Part shown: piece after piece, positions 1 to 12,100 of the stretch
Layout: every line of letters starts with the position of its first letter
Position numbering within the stretch: position 1 is the first letter of the stretch
NCBI GenBank assembly: GCA_964035795.1
Contig: OZ038321.1
Span: 7,786,079-7,850,078, forward strand
Length of the DNA stretch: 64,000 nucleotides
Source: Pterobdella sp. o SKG-2022
Taxonomy: Eukaryota > Annelida > Clitellata > Hirudinida > Piscicolidae
Direction: 5' to 3'
Position numbers and translations under genes: made by a program
The notes under the pieces: generated by a model
The model's database searches: none
The model's input: only the letters and a program-made list of their open reading frames with translations
Told to the model about the DNA's origin: nothing

Positions 1-159
1 GTTTCTACAGTAGTAACTGTTGGCGTAGATTTAGACAACATTTCTGTCGTAGTTGTCATAATAACAGTTGTTGTTTGCGTTGATGTTGCAATCGTTGTCG
101 AAACTGTTGTAGCTGTAGCCAATGAAGTTGTTGTTACAGAAATTGTAGTTGGCGTTGTT
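1..159 (-). repeat. Reference unit (copy 1), with numbering used for variants
   Basis: This is the first complete unit. Unit position p lies in the minus-strand codon whose plus-strand triplet starts at a multiple of 3; residue n corresponds to plus triplet 159-3n to 161-3n. Copy 1 differs from consensus at position 51 (t to a, Thr36 silent) and at 140-141 (tt to aa, Thr7 to Ser with Ile6 silent). Residues whose codons I never saw changed at the protein level in any copy include Pro3, Gln28, Leu41, Lys43 and Pro46. Lys43 is the only lysine of the consensus, giving one trypsin site per repeat. Confidence 0.95.
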
Positions 160-3100
160 GTTTCTACAGTAGTAACTGTTGGCGTAGATTTAGACAACAT
201 TTCTGTCGTTGTTGTCATAATAACAGTTGTTGTTTGCGTTGATGTTGCAATCGTTGTCGAAACTGTTGTAGCTGTAGCCAATGAAGTTGTTGTTACAGTT
301 ATTGTAGTTGGCGTTGTTGTTTCTACAGTAGTAACTGTTGGCGTAGATTTAGACAACATTTCTGTCGTTGTTGTCATAATAACAGTTGTTGTTTGCGTTG
401 ATGTTGCAATCGTTGTCGAAACTGTTGTAGCTGTAGCCAATGAAGTTGTTGTTACAGTTATTGTAGTTGGCGTTGTTGTTTCTACAGTAGTAACTGTTGG
501 CGTAGATTTAGACAACATTTCTGTCTTTGTTGTCATAATAACAGTTGTTGTTTGCGTTGATGTTTCAATCGTTGTCGAAATTGTTGTAGCTGTAGCCAAT
601 GAAGTTGTTGTTACAGTTATTGTAGTTGGCGTTGTTGTTTCTACAGTAGTAACTGTTGGCGTAGATTTAGACAATTTTTCTGTCGTTGTTGTCATAATAA
701 CAGTTGTTGTTTGCGTTGATGTTGCAATCGTTGTCGAAACTGTTGTAGCTGTAGCCAATAAAGTTGTTGTTACAGTTATTGTAGTTGGCGTTGTTGTTTC
801 TACAGTAGTAACTGTTGGCGTAGATTTAGACAATTTTTCTGTCGTTGTTGTCATAATAACAGTTGTTGTTTGCGTTGATGTTGCAATCGTTGTCGAAATT
901 GTTGTAGCTGTAGCCAATGAAGTTGTTGTTACAGTTATTGTAGTTGGCGTTGTTGTTTCTACAGTAGTAACTGTTGGCGTAGATTTAGACAACATTTCTG
1001 TCGTTGTTGTCATAATAACAGTTGTTGTTTGCGTTGATGTTGCAATCGTTGTCGAAACTGTTGTAGCTGTAGCCAATGAAGTTGTTGTTACAGTTATTGT
1101 AGTTGGCGTTGTTGTTTCTACAGTAGTAACTGTTGGCGTAGATTTAGACAACATTTCTGTCGTTGTTGTCATAATAACAGTTGTTGTTTGCGTTGATGTT
1201 GCAATCGTTGTCGAAACTGTTGTAGCTGTAGCCAATGAAGTTGTTGTTACAGTTATTGTAGTTGGCGTTGTTGTTTCTACAGTAGTAACTGTTGGCGTAG
1301 ATTTAGACAACATTTCTGTCGTTGTTGTCCTAATAACAGTTGTTGTTTGCGTTGATGTTGCAATCGTTGTCGAAACTGTTGTAGCTGTAGCCAATGAAGT
1401 TGTTGTTACAGTTATTGTAGTTGGCGTTGTTGTTTCTACAGTAGTAACTGTTGGCGTAAATTTAGACAACATTTCTGTCGTTGTTGTCATAATAACAGTT
1501 GTTGTTTGCGTTGATGTTGCAATCGTTGTCGAAACTGTTGTAGCTGTAGCCACTGAAGTTGTTCTTACAGTTATTGTAGTTGGCGTTGTTGTTTCTACAG
1601 TAGTAACTGTTGGCGTAGATTTAGACAACATTTCTGTCGTTGTTGTCATAATAACAGTTGTTGTTTGCGTTGATGTTGCAATCGTTGTCGAAACTGTTGT
1701 AGCTGTAGCCAATGAAGTTGTTCTTACAGTTATTGTAGTTGGCGTTGTTGTTTCTACAGTAGTAACTGTTGGCGTAGATTTAGACAACATTTCTGTCGTT
1801 GTTGTCATAATAACAGTTGTTGTTTGCGTTGATGTTGCAATCGTTGTCGAAACTGTTGTAGCTGTAGCCAATGAAGTTGTTGTTACAGTTATTGTAGTTG
1901 GCGTTGTTGTTTCTACAGTAGTAACTGTTGGCGTAGATTTAGACAACATTTCTGTCGTTGTTGTCATAATAACAGTTGTTGTTTGCGTTGATGTTGCAAT
2001 CGTTGTCGAAACTGTTGTAGCTGTAGCCAATGAAGTTGTTGTTACAGTTATTGTAGTTGGCGTTGTTGTTTCTACAGTAGTAACTGTTGGCGTAGATTTA
2101 GACAACATTTCTGTCGTTGTTGTCATAATAACAGTTGTTGTTTGCGTTGATGTTGCAATCGTTGTCGAAACTGTTGTAGCTGTAGCCAATGAAGTTGTTC
2201 TTACAGTTATTGTAGTTGGCGTTGTTGTTTCTACAGTAGTAACTGTTGGCGTAGATTTAGACAACATTTCTGTCGTTGTTGTCATAATAACAGTTGTTGT
2301 TTGCGTTGATGTTGCAATCGTTGTCGAAACTGTTGTAGCTGTAGCCAATGAAGTTGTTGTTACAGTTATTGTAGTTGGCGTTGTTGTTTCTACAGTAGTA
2401 ACTGTTGGCGTAGATTTAGACAACATTTCTGTCGTTGTTGTCATAATAACAGTTGTTGTTTGCGTTGATGTTGCAATCGTTGTCGAAACTGTTGTAGCTG
2501 TAGCCAATGAAGTTGTTGTTACAGTTATTGTAGTTGGCGTTGTTGTTTCTACAGTAGTAACTGTTGGCGTAGATTTAGACAACATTTCTGTCGTTGTTGT
2601 CATAATAACAGTTGTTGTTTGCGTTGATGTTGCAATCGTTGTCGAAACTGTTGTAGCTGTAGCCAATGAAGTTGTTGTTACAGTTATTGTAGTTGGCGTT
2701 GTTGTTTCTACAGTAGTAACTGTTGGCGTAGATTTAGACAACATTTCTGTCGTTGTTGTCATAATAACAGTTGTTGTTTGCGTTGATGTTGCAATCGTTG
2801 TCGAAACTGTTGTAGCTGTAGCCAATGAAGTTGTTGTTACAGTTATTGTAGTTGGCGTTGTTGTTTCTACAGTAGTAACTGTTGGCGTAGATTTAGACAA
2901 CATTTCTGTCGTTGTTGTCATAATAACAGTTGTTGTTTGCGTTGATGTTGCAATCGTTGTCGAAACTGTTGTAGCTGTAGCCAATGAAGTTGTTGTTACA
3001 GTTATTGTAGTTGGCGTTGTTGTTTCTACAGTAGTAACTGTTGGCGTAGATTTAGACAACATTTCTGTCGTTGTTGTCATAATAACAGTTGTTGTTTGCG

Positions 3101-6100
3101 TTGATGTTGCAATCGTTGTCGAAACTGTTGTAGCTGTAGCCAATGAAGTTGTTGTTACAGTTATTGTAGTTGGCGTTGTTGTTTCTACAGTAGTAACTGT
3201 TGGCGTAGATTTAGACAACATTTCTGTCGTTGTTGTCATAATAACAGTTGTTGTTTGCGTTGATGTTGCAATCGTTGTCGAAACTGTTGTAGCTGTAGCC
3301 AATGAAGTTGTTGTTACAGTTATTGTAGTTGGCGTTGTTGTTTCTACTGTAGTAACTGTTGGCGTAGATTTAGACAACATTTCTGTCGTTGTTGTCATAA
3401 TAACAGTTGTTGTTTGCGTTGATGTTGCAATCGTTGTCAAAACTGTTGTAGCTGTAGCCAATGCAGTTGTTGTTACAGAAATTGTAGTTGGCGTTGTTGT
3501 TTCTACAGTAGTAACTGTTGGCGTAGATTTAGACAACATTTCTGTCGTTGTTGTCATAATAACAGTTGTTGTTTGCGTTGATGTTGCAATCGTTGTCGAA
3601 ACTGTTGTAGCTGTAGCCAATGAAGTTGTTGTTACAGAAATTGTAGTTGGCGTTGTTGTTTCTACAGTAGTAACTGTTGGCGTAGATTTAGACAACATTT
3701 CTGTCGTTGTTGTCATAATAACAGTTGTTGTTTGCGTTGATGTTGCAATCGTTGTCGAAACTGTTGTAGCTGTAGCCAATGAAGTTGTTGTTACAGAAAT
3801 TGTAGTTGGCGTTGTTGTTTCTACAGTAGTAACTGTTGGCGTAGATTTAGACAACATTTCTGTCGTTGTTGTCATAATAACAGTTGTTGTTTGCGTTGAT
3901 GTTGCAATCGTTGTCGAAACTGTTGTAGCTGTAGCCACTGAAGTTGTTCTTACAGTTATTGTAGTTGGCGTTGTTGTTTCTACAGTAGTAACTGTTGGCG
4001 TAGATTTAGACAACATTTCTGTCGTTGTTGTCATAATAACAGTTGTTGTTTGCGTTGATGTTGCAATCGCTGTCGAAACTGTTGTAGCTGTAGCCAATGA
4101 AGTTGTTGTTACAGTTATTGTAGTTGGCGTTGTTGTTTCTACAGTAGTAACTGTTGGCGTAGATTTAGACAACATTTCTGTCGTTGTTGTCATAATAACA
4201 GTTGTTGTTTGCGTTGATGTTGCAATCGTTGTCGAAACTGTTGTAGCTGTAGCCAATGAAGTTGTTGTTACAGAAATTGTAGTTGGCGTTGTTGTTTCTA
4301 CAGTAGTAACTGTCGGCGTAGATTTAGACAACATTTCTGTCGTTGTTGTCATAATAACAGTTGTTGTTTGCGTTGATGTTGCAATCGTTGTCGAAACTGT
4401 TGTAGCTGTAGCCAATGAAGTTGTTGTTACAGTTATTGTAGTTGGCGTTGTTGTTTCTACAGTAGTAACTGTTGGCGTAGATTTAGACAACATTTCTGTC
4501 GTTGTTGTCATAATAACAGTTGTTGTTTGCGTTGATGTTGCAATCGTTGTCGAAACTGTTGTAGCTGTAGCCAATGAAGTTGTTGTTACAGTTATTGTAG
4601 TTGGCGTTGTTGTTTCTACAGTAGTAACTGTTGGCGTAGATTTAGACAACATTTCTGTCGTTGTTGTCATAATAACAGTTGTTGTTTGCGTTGATGTTGC
4701 AATCGTTGTCGAAACTGTTGTAGCTGTAGCCAATGAAGTTGTTCTTACAGTTATTGTAGTTGGCGTTGTTGTTTCTACAGTAGTAACTGTTGGCGTAGAT
4801 TTAGACAACATTTCTGTCGTTGTTGTCATAATAACAGTTGTTGTTTGCGTTGATGTTGCAATCGTTGTCGAAACTGTTGTAGCTGTAGCCAATGAAGTTG
4901 TTGTTACAGTTATTGTAGTTGGCGTTGTTGTTTCTACAGTAGTAACTGTTGGCGTAGATTTAGACAACATTTCTGTCGTTGTTGTCATAATAACAGTTGT
5001 TGTTTGCGTTGATGTTGCAATCGTTGTCGAAACTGTTGTAGCTGTAGCCAATAAAGTTGTTGTAACAGTTATTGTAGTTGGCGTTGTTGTTTCTACAGTA
5101 GTAACTGTTGGCGTAGATTTAGACAACATTTCTGTCGTTGTTGTCATAATAACAGTTGTTGTTTGCGTTGATGTTGCAATCGTTGTCGAAACTGTTGTAG
5201 CTGTAGCCAATAAAGTTGTTGTTACAGTTATTGTAGTTGGCGTTGTTGTTTCTACAGTAGTAACTGTTGGCGTAGATTTAGACAACATTTCTGTCGTTGT
5301 TGTCATAATAACAGTTGTTGTTTGCGTTGATGTTGCAATCGTTGTCGAAACTGTTGTAGCTGTAGCCAATGAAGTTGTTCTTACAGTTATTGTAGTTGGC
5401 GTTGTTGTTTCTACAGTAGTAACTGTTGGCGTAGATTTAGACAACATTTCTGTCGTTGTTGTCATAATAACAGTTGTTGTTTGCGTTGATGTTGCAATCG
5501 TTGTCGAAACTGTTGTAGCTGTAGCCAATGAAGTTGTTCTTACAGTTATTGTAGTTGGCGTTGTTGTTTCTACAGTAGTAACTGTTGGCGTAGATTTAGA
5601 CAACATTTCTGTCGTTGTTGTCATAATAACAGTTGTTGTTTGCGTTGATGTTGCAATCGTTGTCGAAACTGTTGTAGCTGTAGCCAATGAAGTTGTTGTT
5701 ACAGTTATTGTAGTTGGCGTTGTTGTTTCTACAGTAGTAACTGTTGGCGTAGATTTAGACAACATTTCTGTCGTTGTTGTCATAATAACAGTTGTTGTTT
5801 GCGTTGATGTTGCAATCGTTGTCGAAACTGTTGTAGCTGTAGCCAATGAAGTTGTTGTTACAGTTATTGTAGTTGGCGTTGTTGTTTCTACAGTAGTAAC
5901 TGTTGGCGTAGATTTAGACAACATTTCTGTCGTTGTTGTCATAATAACAGTTGTTGTTTGCGTTGATGTTGCAATCGTTGTCGAAACTGTTGTAGCTGTA
6001 GCCAATGAAGTTGTTGTTACAGTTATTGTAGTTGGCGTTGTTGTTTCTACAGTAGTAACTGTTGGCGTAGATTTAGACAACATTTCTGTCGTTGTTGTCA

Positions 6101-9100
6101 TAATAACAGTTGTTGTTTGCGTTGATGTTGCAATCGTTGTCGAAACTGTTGTAGCTGTAGCCAATGAAGTTGTTGTTACAGAAATTGTAGTTGGCGTTGT
6201 TGTTTCTACAGTAGTAACTGTTGGCGTAGATTTAGACAACATTTCTGTCGTTGTTGTCATAATAACAGTTGTTGTTTGCGTTGATGTTGCAATCGTTGTC
6301 GAAACTGTTGTAGCTGTAGCCAATGAAGTTGTTGTTACAGAAATTGTAGTTGGCGTTGTTGTTTCTACAGTAGTAACTGTTGGCGTAGATTTAGACAACA
6401 TTTCTGTCGTTGTTGTCATAATAACAGTTGTTGTTTGCGTTGATGTTGCAATCGTTGTCGAAACTGTTGTAGCTGTAGCCAATGAAGTTGTTGTTACAGT
6501 TATTGTAGTTGGCGTTGTTGTTTCTACAGTAGTAACTGTTGGCGTAGATTTAGACAACATTTCAGTCGTTGTTGTCATAATAACAGTTGTTGTTTGCGTT
6601 GATGTTGCAATCGTTGTCGAAACTGTTGTAGCTGTAGCCAATGAAGTTGTTGTTACAGAAATTGTAGTTGGCGTTGTTGTTTCTACAGTAGTAACTGTTG
6701 GCGTAGATTTAGACAACATTTCTGTCGTTGTTGTCATAATAACAGTTGTTGTTTGCGTTGATGTTGCAATCGTTGTCGAAACTGTTGTAGCTGTAGCCAA
6801 TGAAGTTGTTGTTACAGTTATTGTAGTTGGCGTTGTTGTTTCTACAGTAGTAACTGTTGGCGTAGATTTAGACAACATTTCTGTCGTTGTTGTCATAATA
6901 ACAGTTGTTGTTTGCGTTGATGTTGCAATCGTTGTCGAAACTGTTGTAGCTGTAGCCAATGAAGTTGTTGTTACAGAAATTGTAGTTGGCGTTGTTGTTT
7001 CTACAGTAGTAACTGTTGGCGTAGATTTAGACAACATTTCTGTCGTTGTTGTCATAATAACAGTTGTTGTTTGCGTTGATGTTGCAATCGTTGTCGAAAC
7101 TGTTGTAGCTGTAGCCAATGAAGTTGTTGTTACAGAAATTTTAGTTGGCGTTGTTGTTTCTACAGTAGTAACTGTTGGCGTAGATTTAGACAACATTTCT
7201 GTCGTTGTTGTCATAATAACAGTTGTTGTTTGCGTTGATGTTGCAATCGTTGTCGAAACTGTTGTAGCTGTAGCCAATGAAGTTGTTGTTACACTTATTG
7301 TAGTTGGCGTTGTTGTTTCTACAGTAGTAACTGTTGGCGTAGATTTAGACAACATTTCTGTCGTTGTTGTCATAATAACAGTTGTTGTTTGCGTTGATGT
7401 TGCAATCGTTGTCGAAACTGTTGTAGCTGTAGCCAATGAAGTTGTTGTTACAGTTATTGTAGTTGGCGTTGTTGTTTCTACAGTAGTAACTGTTGGCGTA
7501 GATTTAGACAACATTTCTGTCGTTGTTGTCATAATAACAGTTGTTGTTTGCGTTGATGTTGCAATCGTTGTCGAAACTGTTGTAGCTGTAGCCAATGAAG
7601 TTGTTGTTACAGAAATTGTAGTTGGCGTTGTTGTTTCTACAGTAGTAACTGTTGGCGTAGATTTAGACAACATTTCTGTCGTTGTTGTCATAATAACAGT
7701 TGTTGTTTGCGTTGATGTTGCAATCGTTGTCGAAACTGTTGTAGCTGTAGCCAATGAAGTTGTTGTTACAGAAATTGTAGTTGGCGTTGTTGTTTCTACA
7801 GTAGTAACTGTTGGCGTAGATTTAGACAACATTTCTGTCGTTGTTGTCATAATAACAGTTGTTGTTTGCGTTGATGTTGCAATCGTTGTCGAAACTGTTG
7901 TAGCTGTAGCCAATGAAGTTGTTGTTACAGTTATTGTAGTTGGCGTTGTTGTTTCTACAGTAGTAACTGTTGGCGTAGATTTAGACAACATTTCTGTCGT
8001 TGTTGTCATAATAACAGTTGTTGTTTGCGTTGATGTTGCAATCGTTGTCGAAACTGTTGTAGCTGTAGCCAATGAAGTTGTTGTTACAGTTATTGTAGTT
8101 GGCGTTGTTGTTTCTACAGTAGTAACTGTTGGCGTAGATTTAGACAACATTTCTGTCGTTGTTGTCATAATAACAGTTGTTGTTTGCGTTGATAGTGCAA
8201 TCGTTGTCGAAACTGTTGTAGCTGTAGCCAATGAAGTTGTTGTTACAGTTATTGTAGTTGGCGTTGTTGTTTCTACAGTAGTAACTGTTGGCGTAGATTT
8301 AGACAACATTTCTGTCGTTGTTGTCATAATAACAGTTGTTGTTTGCGTTGATGTTGCAATCGTTGTCGAAACTGTTGTAGCTGTAGCCAATGAAGTTGTT
8401 GTTACAGTTATTGTAGTTGGCGTTGTTGTTTCTACAGTAGTAACTGTTGGCGTAGATTTAGACAACATTTCTGTCGTTGTTGTCATAATAACAGTTGTTG
8501 TTTGCGTTGATGTTGCAATCGTTGTCGAAACTGTTGTAGCTGTAGCCAATGAAGTTGTTGTTACAGTTATTGTAGTTGGCGTTGTTGTTTCTACAGTAGT
8601 AACTGTTGGCGTAGATTTAGACAACATTTCTGTCGTTGTTGTCATAATAACAGTTGTTGTTTGCGTTGATGTTGCAATCGTTGTCGAAACTGTTGTAGCT
8701 GTAGCCAATGAAGTTGTTGTTACAGTTATTGTAGTTGGCGTTGTTGTTTCTACAGTAGTAACTGTTGGCGTAGATTTAGACAACATTTCTGTCGTTGTTG
8801 TCATAATAACAGTTGTTGTTTGCGTTGATGTTGCAATCGTTGTCGAAACTGTTGTAGCTGTAGCCAATGAAGTTGTTGTTACAGTTATTGTAGTTGGCGT
8901 TGTTGTTTCTACAGTAGTAACTGTTGGCGTAGATTTAGACAACATTTCTGTCGTTGTTGTCATAATAACAGTTGTTGTTTGCGTTGATGTTGCAATCGTT
9001 GTCGAAACTGTTGTAGCTGTAGCCAATGAAGTTGTTGTTACAGTTATTGTAGTTGGCGTTGTTGTTTCTACAGTAGTAACTGTTGGCGTAGATTTAGACA

Positions 9101-12100
9101 ACATTTCTGTCGTTGTTGTCATAATAACAGTTGTTGTTTGCGTTGATGTTGCAATCGTTGTCGAAACTGTTGTAGCTGTAGCCAATGAAGTTGTTGTTAC
9201 AGTTATTGTAGTTGGCGTTGTTGTTTCTACAGTAGTAACTGTTGGCGTAGATTTAGACAACATTTCTGTCGTTGTTGTCATAATAACAGTTGTTGTTTGC
9301 GTTGATGTTGCAATCGTTGTCGAAACTGTTGTAGCTGTAGCCAATGAAGTTGTTGTTACAGTTATTGTAGTTGGCGTTGTTGTTTCTACAGTAGTAACTG
9401 TTGGCGTAGATTTAGACAACATTTCTGTCGTTGTTGTCATAATAACAGTTGTTGTTTGCGTTGATGTTGCAATCGTTGTCGAAACTGTTGTAGCTGTAGC
9501 CAATGAAGTTGTTGTTACAGTTATTGTAGTTGGCGTTGTTGTTTCTACAGTAGTAACTGTTGGCGTAGATTTAGACAACATTTCTGTCGTTGTTGTCATA
9601 ATAACAGTTGTTGTTTGCGTTGATGTTGCAATCGTTGTCGAAACTGTTGTAGCTGTAGCCAATGAAGTTGTTGTTACAGTTATTGTAGTTGGCGTTGTTG
9701 TTTCTACAGTAGTAACTGTTGGCGTAGATTTAGACAACATTTCTGTCGTTGTTGTCATAATAACAGTTGTTGTTTGCGTTGATGTTGCAATCGTTGTCGA
9801 AACTGTTGTAGCTGTAGCCAATGAAGTTGTTGTTACAGTTATTGTAGTTGGCGTTGTTGTTTCTACAGTAGTAACTGTTGGCGTAGATTTAGACAACATT
9901 TCTGTCGTTGTTGTCATAATAACAGTTGTTGTTTGCGTTGATGTTGCAATCGTTGTCGAAACTGTTGTAGCTGTAGCCAATGAAGTTGTTGTTACAGTTA
10001 TTGTAGTTGGCGTTGTTGTTTCTACAGTAGTAACTGTTGGCGTAGATTTAGACAACATTTCTGTCGTTGTTGTCATAATAACAGTTGTTGTTTGCGTTGA
10101 TGTTGCAATCGTTGTCGAAACTGTTGTAGCTGTAGCCAATGAAGTTGTTGTTACAGTTATTGTAGTTGGCGTTGTTGTTTCTACAGTAGTAACTGTTGGC
10201 GTAGATTTAGACAACATTTCTGTCGTTGTTGTCATAATAACAGTTGTTGTTTGCGTTGATGTTGCAATCGTTGTCGAAACTGTTGTAGCTGTAGCCAATG
10301 AAGTTGTTGTTACAGTTATTGTAGTTGGCGTTGTTGTTTCTACAGTAGTAACTGTTGGCGTAGATTTAGACAACATTTCTGTCGTTGTTGTCATAATAAC
10401 AGTTGTTGTTTGCGTTGATGTTGCAATCGTTGTCGAAACTGTTGTAGCTGTAGCCAATGAAGTTGTTGTTACAGTTATTGTAGTTGGCGTTGTTGTTTCT
10501 ACAGTAGTAACTGTTGGCGTAGATTTAGACAACATTTCTGTCGTTGTTGTCATAATAACAGTTGTTGTTTGCGTTGATGTTGCAATCGTTGTCGAAACTG
10601 TTGTAGCTGTAGCCAATGAAGTTGTTGTTACAGTTATTGTAGTTGGCGTTGTTGTTTCTACAGTAGTAACTGTTGGCGTAGATTTAGACAACATTTCTGT
10701 CGTTGTTGTCATAATAACAGTTGTTGTTTGCGTTGATGTTGCAATCGTTGTCGAAACTGTTGTAGCTGTAGCCAATGAAGTTGTTGTTACAGTTATTGTA
10801 GTTGGCGTTGTTGTTTCTACAGTAGTAACTGTTGGCGTAGATTTAGACAACATTTCTGTCGTTGTTGTCATAATAACAGTTGTTGTTTGCGTTGATGTTG
10901 CAATCGTTGTCGAAACTGTTGTAGCTGTAGCCAATGAAGTTGTTGTTACAGTTATTGTAGTTGGCGTTGTTGTTTCTACAGTAGTAACTGTTGGCGTAGA
11001 TTTAGACAACATTTCTGTCGTTGTTGTCATAATAACAGTTGTTGTTTGCGTTGATGTTGCAATCGTTGTCGAAACTGTTGTAGCTGTAGCCAATGAAGTT
11101 GTTGTTACAGTTATTGTAGTTGGCGTTGTTGTTTCTACAGTAGTAACTGTTGGCGTAGATTTAGACAACATTTCTGTCGTTGTTGTCATAATAACAGTTG
11201 TTGTTTGCGTTGATGTTGCAATCGTTGTCGAAACTGTTGTAGCTGTAGCCAATGAAGTTGTTGTTACAGTTATTGTAGTTGGCGTTGTTGTTTCTACAGT
11301 AGTAACTGTTGGCGTAGATTTAGACAACATTTCTGTCGTTGTTGTCATAATAACAGTTGTTGTTTGCGTTGATGTTGCAATCGTTGTCGAAACTGTTGTA
11401 GCTGTAGCCAATGAAGTTGTTGTTACAGTTATTGTAGTTGGCGTTGTTGTTTCTACAGTAGTAACTGTTGGCGTAGATTTAGACAACATTTCTGTCGTTG
11501 TTGTCATAATAACAGTTGTTGTTTGCGTTGATGTTGCAATCGTTGTCGAAACTGTTGTAGCTGTAGCCAATGAAGTTGTTGTTACAGTTATTGTAGTTGG
11601 CGTTGTTGTTTCTACAGTAGTAACTGTTGGCGTAGATTTAGACAACATTTCTGTCGTTGTTGTCATAATAACAGTTGTTGTTTGCGTTGATGTTGCAATC
11701 GTTGTCGAAACTGTTGTAGCTGTAGCCAATGAAGTTGTTGTTACAGTTATTGTAGTTGGCGTTGTTGTTTCTACAGTAGTAACTGTTGGCGTAGATTTAG
11801 ACAACATTTCTGTCGTTGTTGTCATAATAACAGTTGTTGTTTGCGTTGATGTTGCAATCGTTGTCGAAACTGTTGTAGCTGTAGCCAATGAAGTTGTTGT
11901 TACAGTTATTGTAGTTGGCGTTGTTGTTTCTACAGTAGTAACTGTTGGCGTAGATTTAGACAACATTTCTGTCGTTGTTGTCATAATAACAGTTGTTGTT
12001 TGCGTTGATGTTGCAATCGTTGTCGAAACTGTTGTAGCTGTAGCCAATGAAGTTGTTGTTACAGTTATTGTAGTTGGCGTTGTTGTTTCTACAGTAGTAA

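Larger units (their letters stand above)
1..8268 (-). repeat. Variant-rich segment A, copies 1-52
   Basis: Units here carry scattered substitutions. Copies 4-6: Thr37 to Lys (526), Ala24 to Glu (565), Val19 to Ile (581, 899), Met40 to Lys through the double change at 675-676 and 834-835, Ser12 to Leu (760). Copy 9: Met34 to Arg (1330). Copy 10: Ser44 to Phe (1459), Leu13 to Val (1553) and Thr9 to Arg (1564); the last two recur together in copy 25 (3938, 3949). Thr9 to Arg also at 1723, 2200, 4744, 5380, 5539. Copy 22: silent Thr50 (3348), Ser20 to Leu (3439), Ser12 to Ala (3464). Others: Thr22 to Ala (4070), silent Pro46 (4314), Ser12 to Leu (5053, 5212), silent Val8 (5064), silent Thr38 (6564), Thr5 to Lys (7141), Thr7 to Ser (7294), Thr25 to Leu by a double change (8194-8195). 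The gaa allele at unit 139-141 is in copies 1, 22-24, 27, 39, 40, 42, 44, 45, 48 and 49. Copies 15-21 look like pure consensus. Confidence 0.85.
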
